DNA of 64,000 nucleotides from Xanthomonas bonasiae (GTDB lineage: Bacteria; Pseudomonadota; Gammaproteobacteria; Xanthomonadales; Xanthomonadaceae). The notes beneath the pieces were generated by a model. That model did not search any database, was not told the DNA's origin, and saw only the letters and a program-made list of their open reading frames with translations. The translations under genes were made by a program, and so were the position numbers. Positions 1 to 8,594 of this stretch are shown one piece after another (positions within the stretch are counted from its first letter, which is position 1; each line of letters begins with the position of its first letter). Where the stretch lies: assembly GCF_017163705.1 (NCBI RefSeq), contig NZ_JAFIWB010000017.1:46817-110816 (forward strand), read 5' to 3'.

Positions 1-1064
1 AACTGGTTGCGCGCTGCTGCGAACTCGGCGCGCGGCCGGCGCGGCCGGGCGAGTTCAGCGAGCGCGCCTTCCTCAACCGCAAGCTGGACCTGGCCCAGGC
101 CGAGGCGATCGCCGACCTGATCGCCGCCGGCGACCTGCGCGCGGCGCGCGCGGCGCGCCGGTCGCTGGACGGCGTGTTCTCGCGCCGCGTCGAAGCCCTG
201 GCCGAGCATCTGGTCCGGCTGCGCATCCACACCGAGGCGGCGATCGATTTCGCCGACGAATCGCTGGACACGCTGGGCGGCGAACAGGTCCGCGCCGGCC
301 TGGAACAGGCACGTGCGGACCTCGTGCAACTGCTGCTGGACGCCGAGCGCGGCCGGCGTCTGCGCGACGGCCTGCACGCGGTGCTGGTGGGGCCGCCGAA
401 CGCCGGCAAGAGTTCGCTGCTCAACGCGCTGGCCGGCAGCGAGCGCGCGATCGTCACCGACATCGCTGGCACCACCCGCGACACCTTGCGCGAGACGGTG
501 CGCCTGGATGGCGTGGAACTGACCCTGGTGGACACCGCCGGCCTGCGCGACGGCGGCGATGCGATCGAGCGCGAAGGCATGCGCCGCGCGCGGCTGGAAC
601 TGCAGCGCGCCGACCTGGCGCTGATCGTGCTCGATGCGCGCGCTGCGGACGCCGGCCGCGCCGCCATCGCCGAAGCCATCGCCGACGTGCCGCAGCGGCT
701 GTGGATCCACAACAAGAGCGACCTGCTCGAGGCGATACCCCAGGCGACAGCCGACAGCGTGTACGTTTCCGCCGCCACGGGCAGCGGCCTGGCGCAACTG
801 CATGCACACCTGCGTGCGATCGCCGGGCATGCCGCCGGCGACGGCAGCGACGGCGAATTCTCCGCGCGTGCACGCCATGTGGAGGCGCTGCAGCGCGCCG
901 CGGAGCACGCCGCGGCCGCAGCCGCCGAACTGGGCTACGAGCGGCTGGAACTGGCCGCCGAGGAACTGCGCCTGGCGCACGCCGCGCTCGGCGAGATCGT
1001 CGGCCATCTCAGTGCCGACGATTTGCTGGGACGGATCTTCTCCAGCTTCTGCATCGGCAAGTAG
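1..1064 (+). CDS. mnmE: tRNA modification GTPase MnmE (5' end cut off by window edge)
   Basis: Potassium-activated GTPase that works with MnmG to build the 5-carboxymethylaminomethyl group on wobble U34 of certain tRNAs. The open frame is already in register at base 3, and about 353 residues remain of a family usually near 450, so roughly 100 N-terminal residues lie outside the window. Visible motifs are the end of the folate-binding domain ([15 protein letters not shown]), the P-loop [10 protein letters not shown]2 AGTTRD, G3 DTAGLRD, G4 NKSDL, and the invariant C-terminal FCIGK whose cysteine is needed for activity. In gammaproteobacteria mnmE usually follows rnpA-yidC near the origin, so those genes are expected just upstream. 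Confidence 0.97.
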   Translation, partial: LVARCCELGARPARPGEFSERAFLNRKLDLAQAEAIADLIAAGDLRAARAARRSLDGVFSRRVEALAEHLVRLRIHTEAAIDFADESLDTLGGEQVRAGLEQARADLVQLLLDAERGRRLRDGLHAVLVGPPNAGKSSLLNALAGSERAIVTDIAGTTRDTLRETVRLDGVELTLVDTAGLRDGGDAIEREGMRRARLELQRADLALIVLDARAADAGRAAIAEAIADVPQRLWIHNKSDLLEAIPQATADSVYVSAATGSGLAQLHAHLRAIAGHAAGDGSDGEFSARARHVEALQRAAEHAAAAAAELGYERLELAAEELRLAHAALGEIVGHLSADDLLGRIFSSFCIGK

Positions 1065-1091
1065 GGCACGCTCCCCCCTTGCCCGCGGCGC

Positions 1092-2000
1092 TCAGGGCGC
1101 CAGCGCGGCGAGCTGCGCGCGGTTGGCCTGCAGCCACTGTTCGAACGGCTGCGGCGCCTGCCCGGTCAGCGCCTGGTAGTCGCCGGTGACGGTGGCCACG
1201 CGGCCGGCGGCGGTGTTGCTGTCGAACGAGGCCAGCACGCGCGCCAGCGGCTCCGGCAGCCCGGCGCCGACCATGCCCTGGACCAGGCCTTCGACCGGGA
1301 CCGGCACGACCTGGATCGGCCTGCCGAGCGTCTGCGCGACCAACGCGGCGATCTCGGCGGTGCTGTAGGCGCGCGCGCCGCTGAGGGTCAGCGTGCGCCT
1401 GGCCTCGCCGCCGCCGGCCAGCGCGACCGCGGCAGCGCGCGCCAGGTCGTCGCGGGCGATATGCGCGATGCGGCCGTCGCCGGCGGCGCTGTACCAATGG
1501 CCCGAGGCCAGCACCGACGGCAGGCTCATGAACAGGTTCTCGAAGTACCAGTGGTTGCGCAGCACGGTCCAGCCGGGCAGGGCGCTGGCGGCCAACGCGT
1601 CCTCGGTGCCGGCGTGGTCGGCGGCGATCAGCAGCGGCGAATCCTGCGGTTCGGGGCAGGAGGTGTAGACCACATGGCGCACGCCGGCGCGTGCGGCCGC
1701 GGCGATCGCCGCCTGGTGTTGGGCGAGGCGATGGCCGGGGCGGTCGATCGCGTCGGTGCTGATCAGCAGCAGGCGTCCCGCGCCCGCAAACGCGGTGTCG
1801 AGCGATGCGGGTGCGTCGAAGTCGCCGTGGCGGACCTCGACGCCGCGCGCCGCCCAGGCGCTCAGGGTCTCGGGACGGCGGGTCAGGGCCACGATGCGCG
1901 CCGGCGGCAGCTGCAGCGTGTCCAGCAGGTGGGCCAGCACGCGCTGGCCGAACTGGCCGCCGGCGCCGGTGACGAGCAGGGAGTCGGGATGAGTGGACAT
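1092..2000 (-). CDS. qorB: NmrA-type NAD(P)H:quinone oxidoreductase, QorB-like
   Basis: About 302 residues. The N-terminal dinucleotide-binding motif TGAGGQFGQ, then VALTRR, VEVRHGDFD, YTSCPEP, NHWYFEN and a Rossmann core match the QorB/YtfG subgroup of NmrA-like short-chain reductases, which reduce quinones with NADPH. The ATG at 2000 is preceded by AAGGA at good distance. It is divergent from an HxlR-family regulator, the same arrangement as qorB/qorR (ytfG/ytfH) in Escherichia coli, which strengthens the assignment. It is likely cytosolic and induced by electrophiles or quinones through that regulator. Exact substrate is inferred from the family, not shown. Confidence 0.86.
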   Translation of the reverse strand: MSTHPDSLLVTGAGGQFGQRVLAHLLDTLQLPPARIVALTRRPETLSAWAARGVEVRHGDFDAPASLDTAFAGAGRLLLISTDAIDRPGHRLAQHQAAIAAAARAGVRHVVYTSCPEPQDSPLLIAADHAGTEDALAASALPGWTVLRNHWYFENLFMSLPSVLASGHWYSAAGDGRIAHIARDDLARAAAVALAGGGEARRTLTLSGARAYSTAEIAALVAQTLGRPIQVVPVPVEGLVQGMVGAGLPEPLARVLASFDSNTAAGRVATVTGDYQALTGQAPQPFEQWLQANRAQLAALAP

Positions 2001-2091
2001 GGGTTTCCTTGGGGAGTGGCCGGTGCCGGAGCTCGCCAAGCGGCGCTGCCGTGCAACCCGACCGTGGTGGTCTGGAAAAGGAACCAGGTGC

Positions 2092-2119
2092 ATAGTAGGG
2101 ATCGCCGCAGGGCTGTAAA
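2092..2119 (-). promoter_or_regulatory. candidate sigma-70 promoter of qorB
   Basis: Read on the minus strand: TTTACA (2119-2114), a 16-nt spacer, then TACTAT (2097-2092), about 90 nt before the qorB ATG. The match is fair, not strong. It lies just downstream, from the qorB side, of the palindrome at 2143-2156. Confidence 0.45.
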
Positions 2120-2142
2120 GACGGCACTTTTCCCGCCCCTGA

Positions 2143-2156
2143 TTACCTCGAGGTAA
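2143..2156. promoter_or_regulatory. palindromic operator candidate for the HxlR regulator
   Basis: A perfect 14-bp palindrome, TTACCTCGAGGTAA, ends 5 nt before the regulator's ATG. Its GAGG also serves as the probable ribosome-binding site, so a bound dimer would block expression of the regulator itself. It lies in the 161-bp gap shared with qorB, upstream of the candidate qorB promoter. Operator function is inferred from symmetry and position. Confidence 0.6.
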
Positions 2157-2161
2157 CCGCC

Positions 2162-2623
2162 ATGTCCGCCTCCGCGCCGTTTGCCGCCGTGTCGGCCGCG
2201 CCACCGCTGAGCCAGAAGCTGCGCGACTACCGCGGCGAGGGCATGCCGATCGACCGATGCCCGGTGCGCGACGTGCTGGCGCAGATCGGCGACAAGTGGA
2301 GCACCCTGTTCCTGTTGCTGCTGGCCGAGCGCCCGCACCGCTTCGGCGAACTGCGCCGCGCGGTGCCGGACATTTCCCAGCGCATGCTGACCCAGACCCT
2401 GCGCGACCTGCAGCGCGAAGGCCTGGTCGCGCGCGCGGTGCTGCCGCTGGTGCCGCCGGGCGTGGAATACCGGCTGACCATGCTGGGGCAGTCGCTGGCC
2501 GCGCCGCTGGCGCAGCTGGTGCAGTGGGCCGAGGCCAATCACGCCGCGGTGCGCGCGGCGCGCGCCGCGTTCGAAAGCGCACTGGCGGATGCCACGGCCA
2601 GCGACAGCCGCCGCCGCGCGTAG
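2162..2623 (+). CDS. HxlR-family (DUF24) winged-helix regulator, QorR-like
   Basis: A 153-residue winged-helix protein. The family signature [15 protein letters not shown] is followed by the recognition region [20 protein letters not shown] and a beta wing. Cys33 of the CPVR motif is at the position used as the redox or electrophile sensor in characterised HxlR proteins such as YodB, HypR and QorR. It is divergently paired with qorB and sits 152 bp upstream of the VOC gene that begins the 2776-10221 run, so it could control both sides. The ATG at 2162 directly follows the palindrome whose GAGG acts as ribosome-binding site. Confidence 0.88.
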   Translation: MSASAPFAAVSAAPPLSQKLRDYRGEGMPIDRCPVRDVLAQIGDKWSTLFLLLLAERPHRFGELRRAVPDISQRMLTQTLRDLQREGLVARAVLPLVPPGVEYRLTMLGQSLAAPLAQLVQWAEANHAAVRAARAAFESALADATASDSRRRA

Positions 2624-2775
2624 CCGGCGCCGCGCCGCGCACGGCGGCGCAAGACCGCGCCAATTTCCAATACCTCCGCCGCGCGCTCGCGCAGCATGCC
2701 GTTGCCGGCGCATCGCGTGCCGGTTGCCAGCGCCGTTGCCGCGGCGCCGGCCTTCGTGCAGCCGAGGAAGTCCGT

Positions 2776-3699
2776 ATGCGTTCGAAAATCGCCGCCGCCC
2801 TGCTGTCGTCGAGCCTGCTGTCGCTCGGCGCGTTCGCCGCGATGGCCGCGCACTCGCCGTCGGCGGCCGTGCGCTCCGCCGCCACGCCGCCGGTCGCGGT
2901 CGCCCCGCAGTACGACACCACCCACGTCTACGTCGCGCCGGCCGATGTGGACCGCTTCGTCGCCAGCTTCCTGGCCACCTTCGGTGGCACCAGCACGCGC
3001 CAGGTGGTGGCGACGGTGACGCCGACGCCGAGCAGCACCACCTCGCAGCTGCTGCAGACCCCGGTCGGCACGGTCTCGCTGTTCGGCTTCACCACGCCGG
3101 TCCCGCATCCGTTCGGCGCCGAGCGCAACGGCCTGCTGGTGCGCGACCTGGACCAGGCGGTGGCCGCGGCGCGCGCCGCCGGTGCCGACGTGCTGGTCGC
3201 GCCGTTCCCCGACCCGATCGGCCGCGATGCGGTGGTGCAATGGCCGGGTGGGGTCAACACACAGCTGTACTGGCATACCACCGCGCCGTCGTACGCGGCG
3301 TTCCGCACGCTGCCGGAGAACCGTGTGTATCTGTCGCCGGACCGCGCCGACGCCTTCGTGCGCAGCTTCCTCGCCTTCTCCCACGGCAAGCTCGTGGACG
3401 ATGCGCGGCAGGCGCCGGGACAGGAGATCGGCCGCCCCGGCGAACACTACCGGCGCATCCGCCTGCTCTCGGATTTCGGCAAGACCACGGTGGCGGTCAG
3501 CGACGGTCACCTGCCGTATCCGTACGGCCGCGACACCACCGGTTACGAAGTCGAGGACCTGCAGCAGACCCTGGACAAGGCCAAGGCGGCCGGCGTGCGG
3601 GTGCTGGTGGCGCCGTTCGCCGCGCAGGACCGGCGCAGCGCGGTGGTGGAATTCCCGGGCGGTTACGTCGCCGAGATCCATAGCCCGCTGGCGCATTGA
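2776..3699 (+). CDS. exported two-module VOC (glyoxalase-like) protein
   Basis: 307 residues starting at an ATG preceded by GAGGAAG. An N-terminal signal sequence (MRSKIAAALLSSSLLSLGAFAAMA) predicts export. Two similar modules follow, each opening with a [THV]Y-x-[AS]PDxxDxFVxSF segment (near residues 50 and 190) and each containing an AAGxxVLVAPF motif. This is the paired beta-alpha-beta-beta-beta layout of vicinal-oxygen-chelate proteins. No clear H/E metal quartet could be assigned, so enzyme activity (glyoxalase, dioxygenase, resistance protein) is unknown. It is the first gene of the co-directional run; the porin gene starts 26 nt after its stop. Confidence 0.75.
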   Translation: MRSKIAAALLSSSLLSLGAFAAMAAHSPSAAVRSAATPPVAVAPQYDTTHVYVAPADVDRFVASFLATFGGTSTRQVVATVTPTPSSTTSQLLQTPVGTVSLFGFTTPVPHPFGAERNGLLVRDLDQAVAAARAAGADVLVAPFPDPIGRDAVVQWPGGVNTQLYWHTTAPSYAAFRTLPENRVYLSPDRADAFVRSFLAFSHGKLVDDARQAPGQEIGRPGEHYRRIRLLSDFGKTTVAVSDGHLPYPYGRDTTGYEVEDLQQTLDKAKAAGVRVLVAPFAAQDRRSAVVEFPGGYVAEIHSPLAH

Positions 3700-3725
3700 G
3701 CGGGGACGTGCACGGCGCCCGGCGC

Positions 3726-5132
3726 ATGCGGCACGGTGCGTTGCTGGCGCTGGCCGGCACGATCGCGATCGCGGCGCCGGTGCGCGCCGAGGAACAAGCG
3801 CCGCAGCCGGACGCGCCGGCGACGCGGCCGCGGCCGAGTACCAACCGCTGGCAGGAAGACTGGTTGGCGCTGGCCGATCCGGCCCTGCGGCAAACGCCGC
3901 TGGACCGCTTGAAGTACCTGCCGTTGGCTGCCGACGACACGCAACGCTACCTGTCGCTGGGCGCCAACCTGCGCGAGCGTTTCGAGTCGAACGACGCGCC
4001 CGGCCTGGGCACCGGCGACGCGGCCGATGCCTACCTGCTGCAGCGGCTGCAGCTGCACGCCGATCTGCGCCTGGGCAGCGACTGGCAGGCGTTCGCGCAA
4101 CTCGAGGACGTACGCGCCTATGCCAAGCGCGTGCATTCCGGCGCGGACCAGAACCGGCTCGACCTGCGCCTGGCCTTCGTCGCCTACCAGCATGCCTTCG
4201 CCGCCGGTACCTTCAAGGCGCGCGTGGGGCGGCAGGATTTCGCCTTCGACCTGCAACGCTTCGTGTCTTCGCGCGATGGCCCCAACGTGCGGCAGTCGTT
4301 CGATGCGGTGTGGGCCGACTGGGAAACCGCGCGCTGGCGCGTGCTCGGGTTCGTCAGCCAGCCGGTGCAGTACGCCGATGCGCGCGCCTTCGACGACAGC
4401 TCCAGCCGCCGCGTGCGCTTCGGCACGCTGCGCGCCGAGCGCAAAGTGCTCGGCGACAACGAACTGTCCGTCTACTACGCGCTGTACTCGCGCGATCAGG
4501 CGCACTACCTGGATGGCAGCGGCCGCGAGCGCCGCCATGTGCTCGACCTGCGTTTCGCCGGCGCCGCCAGCGGCGCGGACTGGGACCTGGAAACGATGGC
4601 GCAGCGCGGCAGCGTCGGCCAGCAAGCGATCCGTGCCTGGGCGGTCGGCGCGCGTGCCGGCTACACGTGGCAGCGGCCCGCCACGCAGCCACGCCTGGGT
4701 CTGCAACTGGATGCCGCCTCCGGCGACGCGCACGCCGGCGACGGCCGCGTGGGCACGTTCAATCCGCTGTTCCCGAACGGCTACTACTTCGCGCTCGCCG
4801 GCTACACCGGCTACAGCAATCTGCTGCACTTCAAGCCGTCGCTGCAGTGGCAGGCCGCGCCGGCGCTGACCGCGACCCTGGGCGTGGGCCTGCTGTGGCG
4901 GCAGAGCACCGCCGATGCCGTGTACCTGCAGCCCACTGTGCCGGTGGCCGGCAGCGCCGGCCATGGCGGACGCTGGACCGGCCGCTACACCCAGCTGCGG
5001 CTGCAGCGTCCGTTGTCGCCGCAACTCACCGCAGCGCTGGAAGCGGTGCGCTACGACGTCGGCCGCGCGCTGCGCCAGGCCGGCGCGCGCGACAGCGACT
5101 ATGTCGGCGTGGAACTGCGCTGGGCCTGGTAG
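3726..5132 (+). CDS. outer-membrane porin of the alginate-export (AlgE-like) family
   Basis: 468 residues from the ATG at 3726, which gives a proper signal peptide (MRHGALLALAGTIAIAAPVRA). An in-frame TTG at 3696 overlaps the preceding stop and would add ten hydrophilic residues. The mature protein has many alternating amphipathic strands (LGANLRERFES, LQLHADLRLGSDWQAFAQLED, FKARVGRQDFAFD, LSVYYALYSRD) and ends in WAW, an aromatic C terminus usual for beta-barrels. The pattern fits Alginate_exp barrels, many of which carry small organic solutes rather than alginate. Its neighbours are catabolic or detoxifying enzymes plus an MFS transporter, so a solute channel for that pathway is likely. No alginate genes are nearby. 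Confidence 0.8.
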   Translation: MRHGALLALAGTIAIAAPVRAEEQAPQPDAPATRPRPSTNRWQEDWLALADPALRQTPLDRLKYLPLAADDTQRYLSLGANLRERFESNDAPGLGTGDAADAYLLQRLQLHADLRLGSDWQAFAQLEDVRAYAKRVHSGADQNRLDLRLAFVAYQHAFAAGTFKARVGRQDFAFDLQRFVSSRDGPNVRQSFDAVWADWETARWRVLGFVSQPVQYADARAFDDSSSRRVRFGTLRAERKVLGDNELSVYYALYSRDQAHYLDGSGRERRHVLDLRFAGAASGADWDLETMAQRGSVGQQAIRAWAVGARAGYTWQRPATQPRLGLQLDAASGDAHAGDGRVGTFNPLFPNGYYFALAGYTGYSNLLHFKPSLQWQAAPALTATLGVGLLWRQSTADAVYLQPTVPVAGSAGHGGRWTGRYTQLRLQRPLSPQLTAALEAVRYDVGRALRQAGARDSDYVGVELRWAW

Positions 5133-5247
5133 GCGTCCGCTGGACGCCGCCGCCCTGCACTTGGCGCACAACGCGACACGAATCTCCAAGACGCCGCCGC
5201 CATCGCGCGCCAGCATCGCGCTTTCCCCCGCATACCAGGATGTCGCC

Positions 5248-5901
5248 ATGCCGCTCGCCGCTCTGCCCGTTCCGGGCGCCACGTTGCTCACGCCGGGCGA
5301 CCACACCCTGATCATGATCGACTTCCAGTCGCAGATGGCCTTCGCCACGCACTCGATCGACGCAGGCGCGCTGCGCACCAACGCCGCCTTGGTGGCCAAC
5401 GCCGCGGCCAGCTTCGGCGTGCCGACGATCCTGACCACGGTGGCGGAAAAGAGCTTCTCCGGGCCGATGTTCGACGAAGTGGTCGCGCCGTTCCCGGGCC
5501 AGGCGCTGCTCGACCGCACGTCGATGAACACCTGGGAAGACGCGGCGGTGATCCAGCGGGTCAACGAGATCGGCAAGCCGCGAATCGTGCTGGCGGGGTT
5601 GTGGACCAGTGTGTGCATCGTCGGCCCGGCGCTGTCGGCGCTGGATCAGGGCTTCGAGGTTTACGTGATCGCCGATGCCTGCGGCGACGTCTCGGCCGAG
5701 GCGCACAACCGCGCCATCGAGCGCATCGTGCAGGCCGGCGGCCGGCCGATGACCGCGCTGCAATACCTGCTGGAACTGCAGCGCGACTGGGCGCGCACCG
5801 ACACCTACGCCACCACCACCGAGGTGGCGCGCAAGTACGGCGGCGCCTACGGCCTGGGCATCGTCTATGCCCGGACCATGTTCGGTGCCCACGAAGGCTG
5901 A
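5248..5901 (+). CDS. isochorismatase-like cysteine hydrolase, YcaC group
   Basis: 217 residues from an ATG preceded by CCAGGA. The isochorismatase-fold signature is clear: catalytic Asp in LIMIDFQSQM (near residue 22), and the nucleophilic Cys in GLWTSVCIVGP preceded by RIVLAGL. Overall length and the conserved segments (SMNTWED, ADACGDVSAEAHN) resemble YcaC, an octameric hydrolase of unknown physiological substrate. It is cytosolic. The gap from the porin gene is 115 nt and the XapX gene follows after 13 nt. Amide, carbamate or imide hydrolysis is plausible from the family but not shown. Confidence 0.85.
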   Translation: MPLAALPVPGATLLTPGDHTLIMIDFQSQMAFATHSIDAGALRTNAALVANAAASFGVPTILTTVAEKSFSGPMFDEVVAPFPGQALLDRTSMNTWEDAAVIQRVNEIGKPRIVLAGLWTSVCIVGPALSALDQGFEVYVIADACGDVSAEAHNRAIERIVQAGGRPMTALQYLLELQRDWARTDTYATTTEVARKYGGAYGLGIVYARTMFGAHEG

Positions 5902-5914
5902 GCGGAGCGCGCCG

Positions 5915-6196
5915 ATGAAGACCTATCTGGTATCGCTGGGCCTGGGCCTGCTGGTCGGCGTGATCTACGCGCTGTTCAAGGTGCGTTCGCCGGCGCCGCC
6001 GGTGATCGCGCTGGTCGGCCTGCTCGGCATCCTGCTGGGCGAGCAGTTGCCGCCGCTGGTGCAGCGGCTGCTGCGCAGCGACGCCCACCCGACCTCGTGG
6101 TTCCACCACCAGGTCAAGCCGCACGTGTTCGGCGAACTGCCGCAGCGCACGCAAGCGCCGGCGCAACCGGAACGGGGAGAGCACGACAATGGCTGA
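5915..6196 (+). CDS. XapX-domain (DUF1427) small membrane protein
   Basis: 93 residues. Two hydrophobic segments (YLVSLGLGLLVGVIYALF and PPVIALVGLLGILLGEQL) joined by a short loop with the KVRSPAPP motif make up the XapX domain; a soluble tail follows. The function of this family is unknown, but it is repeatedly found between YcaC-like hydrolases and YtcJ-like amidohydrolases. The start at 5915 gives the hydrophobic N terminus typical of the family. The stop overlaps the next start codon by 8 nt, implying translational coupling. Confidence 0.84.
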   Translation: MKTYLVSLGLGLLVGVIYALFKVRSPAPPVIALVGLLGILLGEQLPPLVQRLLRSDAHPTSWFHHQVKPHVFGELPQRTQAPAQPERGEHDNG

Positions 6197-8081
6197 GCCG
6201 CATGCGACCGACGCCGCGCCGGACCTGATCTTGTACCGCGGCCGCTTCACCACCCTGGACCGCGCGCGTCCCAGTGCCACGGCGGTGGCGATCCAGGACG
6301 GCCGCTTCCTGCAGGTCGGCAGCGACGAGGAGATCCTGCCGTTGGCCGGCACGCACACCCGGCGCATCGACCTGCAGGGCCGCTGCGTGCTGCCGGGCCT
6401 GATCGACAACCACCTGCACCTGATCCGCGGCGGCCTCAACTACAACCTGGAACTGCGCTGGGACGGCGTGCGCAGCCTCGCCGACGCGATGGACATGCTG
6501 CGCCGGCAGGTGGCGATCACCCCGGCGCCGCAGTGGGTGCGCGTGGTCGGTGGCTTCAGCGAGCACCAGTTCGCCGAGAAGCGCTTGCCGACCATCGCCG
6601 AACTCAATGCGGTGGCGCCGGACACGCCGGTGTTCCTGCTGCACCTGTACGACCGCGCGCTGCTCAACGGTGCCGCGCTGCGCGCGGTGGGCTACGGCAA
6701 GGACACGCCGGCGCCGCCGGGCGGGGAGATCGTGCGCGACGCCGAGGGCAACCCGAGCGGACTGCTGCTGGCCAAGCCGAACGCGTCGATCCTGTACGCG
6801 ACGCTGGCCAAGGGCCCGAAGCTGCCCTACGACTACCAGGTCAATTCGACCCGGCAATTCATGCGCGAACTGAACCGGCTCGGCGTCACCGGCGCGATCG
6901 ATGCCGGCGGCGGTTTCCAGAACTACCCGGACGACTACAAGGTGATCCAGGAACTGGCCGACGCCGGCCAGCTCACCATCCGCCTGGCCTACAACCTGTT
7001 CACCCAGAAGCCGCAGCAGGAGAAGGAAGACTTCCTCCACTGGACCGCCAGCTCGCGCTACCAGCAGGGCGACGACTACTTCCGCCACAACGGCGCCGGC
7101 GAGATGCTGGTGTTCTCCGCCGCCGACTTCGAGGACTTCCGCCAGCCGCGGCCGGACATGCCGCCGCAGATGGAGACCGAGCTGGAAGACGTGGTGCGGA
7201 TCCTGGCGCAGAACCGCTGGCCGTGGCGCCTGCATGCGACCTACGACGAGACCATCAGCCGCGCGCTGGACGTGTTCGAACGCGTGGACCGCGAGATCCC
7301 GCTGCAGGGGCTGCACTGGTTCTTCGACCATGCCGAAACCATTTCCGAAAAATCCATCGACCGCATCGCCGCGCTCGGCGGCGGCATCGCCGTGCAGCAC
7401 CGCATGGCCTACCAGGGCGAGTATTTCGTCGAGCGCTACGGCATCGGCGCGGCGCAGGCCACGCCGCCGGTCAAGCGCATGCTGGAGAAAGGGGTCAAGG
7501 TCTCGGCCGGCACCGACGCCACCCGCGTGGCCTCCTACAACCCGTGGGTGTCGCTGGCGTGGCTGGTGACCGGGCGCACCGTCGGCGGCCTGCGCCTGTA
7601 TCCGCAGCGCAATTGCGTGGACCGCGAGACCGCGTTGCGGATGTGGACCGAACACGTCACCTGGTTCAGCAACGAGGAAGGCAAGAAGGGCCGCATCCAG
7701 GCCGGCCAGTTCGCCGATCTGGTGGTGCCGGACCGCGACTTCTTCGGCTGCGCGGAAAGCGACATCGCCGATACCACCGCGCTACTGACCATGGTCGGCG
7801 GCAAGGTAGTGTGGGCCAGCGGCGCGTTCGCCGAACACGACGAAGCGCCGCCGCCGCCGGCGCTGCCGGACTGGTCGCCGGCGCGCAGCTTCCGCGGCTA
7901 CGGCGCCTGGGGCGAGGCGCCGCCGGCGGCACTGTCGCAACGGATCGCGGCCAGTTGCGGCTGCGCCCACGACTGCACGATCCATGGGCACCAGCACGCC
8001 ACCGCGTGGAGCAGCCAGTTGCCGATCGCCGACCTGAAGAGCTTCTGGGGCGCGCTGGGCTGCGCGTGCTGGGCGGTATGA
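6189..8081 (+). CDS. YtcJ-like metal-dependent amidohydrolase with a Cys/His-rich tail
   Basis: 630 residues. Amidohydrolase-superfamily hallmarks: beta-sandwich start (LILYRGRFTTLD), GLIDNHLHLIRGG with the HxH metal ligands (near residue 75), WRLHATYDE, WFFDHAE and the late Asp in VSAGTDATR. Pfam-type Amidohydro_3/YtcJ enzymes hydrolyse amides or N-formyl compounds. After the canonical C-terminal strand (GGKVVWASG) comes an extra tail of about 65 residues with the cluster CGCAHDC, HGHQH and CACW, which could bind another metal. There is no signal peptide. Overlaps the XapX gene by 8 nt; DoxX follows after 93 nt. Confidence 0.85.
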   Translation: MAEPHATDAAPDLILYRGRFTTLDRARPSATAVAIQDGRFLQVGSDEEILPLAGTHTRRIDLQGRCVLPGLIDNHLHLIRGGLNYNLELRWDGVRSLADAMDMLRRQVAITPAPQWVRVVGGFSEHQFAEKRLPTIAELNAVAPDTPVFLLHLYDRALLNGAALRAVGYGKDTPAPPGGEIVRDAEGNPSGLLLAKPNASILYATLAKGPKLPYDYQVNSTRQFMRELNRLGVTGAIDAGGGFQNYPDDYKVIQELADAGQLTIRLAYNLFTQKPQQEKEDFLHWTASSRYQQGDDYFRHNGAGEMLVFSAADFEDFRQPRPDMPPQMETELEDVVRILAQNRWPWRLHATYDETISRALDVFERVDREIPLQGLHWFFDHAETISEKSIDRIAALGGGIAVQHRMAYQGEYFVERYGIGAAQATPPVKRMLEKGVKVSAGTDATRVASYNPWVSLAWLVTGRTVGGLRLYPQRNCVDRETALRMWTEHVTWFSNEEGKKGRIQAGQFADLVVPDRDFFGCAESDIADTTALLTMVGGKVVWASGAFAEHDEAPPPPALPDWSPARSFRGYGAWGEAPPAALSQRIAASCGCAHDCTIHGHQHATAWSSQLPIADLKSFWGALGCACWAV

Positions 8082-8174
8082 GCCGGATGCGTACGACGCG
8101 CGCGATCTGCACGCAGGCCGGCAGCGGTGCGCTTGGCGTGCCGCGCGCCGCCGGCATCGCGCGGAGCGTGCGCC

Positions 8175-8594
8175 ATGCGTGAGGCGACCCGCTCGGTCGG
8201 CACGCGCCTCACCCCGGCATGGCTGCGCTGGCTGGCGCTGCTCGGCCTGTGCGCGGCCTATCTGCAGGGCGGGCTGGTCAAGGCCTTCGCCTTCGACGGC
8301 GCAGTGGCGGAAATGGTGCACTTCGGCATGGCGCCGGCCGCGCCGCTGGCGGCGGCGGTGATCGTGCTGGAACTGGGCGCGTCGCTGCTGATCCTGAGCG
8401 GCGCGTATCGTTGGCTGGGCGCCATGGCGCTGGCCGGCTTCACCCTGGTGGCCGCGTGCGTGGCCAACCGCTACTGGGAGATGAGCGGCATGCAACGCTT
8501 TGCGGCGATGAACGCGTTCTACGAACACCTGGGCCTGGTCGGCGGCTTCGTGCTGGTGGCCTGGCACGACCTGCGCGAGCGCGCGCATGGCTGA
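8175..8594 (+). CDS. DoxX-family integral membrane protein
   Basis: 139 residues with four hydrophobic segments (WLALLGLCAAYLQGGLVKA, LAAAVIVLELGASLLIL, LGAMALAGFTLVAACVA, LGLVGGFVLVAWHD), the layout of DoxX/SURF4-like proteins. Members are associated with redox processes (thiosulfate:quinone oxidoreductase, mycobacterial radical detoxification). The ATG at 8175 has GGAG upstream; an in-frame start further upstream would add a non-hydrophobic leader and is less likely. It overlaps the MFS gene by 8 nt, so the two membrane proteins are probably made together. Confidence 0.78.
   Translation: MREATRSVGTRLTPAWLRWLALLGLCAAYLQGGLVKAFAFDGAVAEMVHFGMAPAAPLAAAVIVLELGASLLILSGAYRWLGAMALAGFTLVAACVANRYWEMSGMQRFAAMNAFYEHLGLVGGFVLVAWHDLRERAHG

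Noticed and set aside
3726..5132. Alginate biosynthesis or export locus
   Set aside because: The barrel family name is historical; no alginate genes are nearby and the operon holds hydrolases and an MFS transporter.
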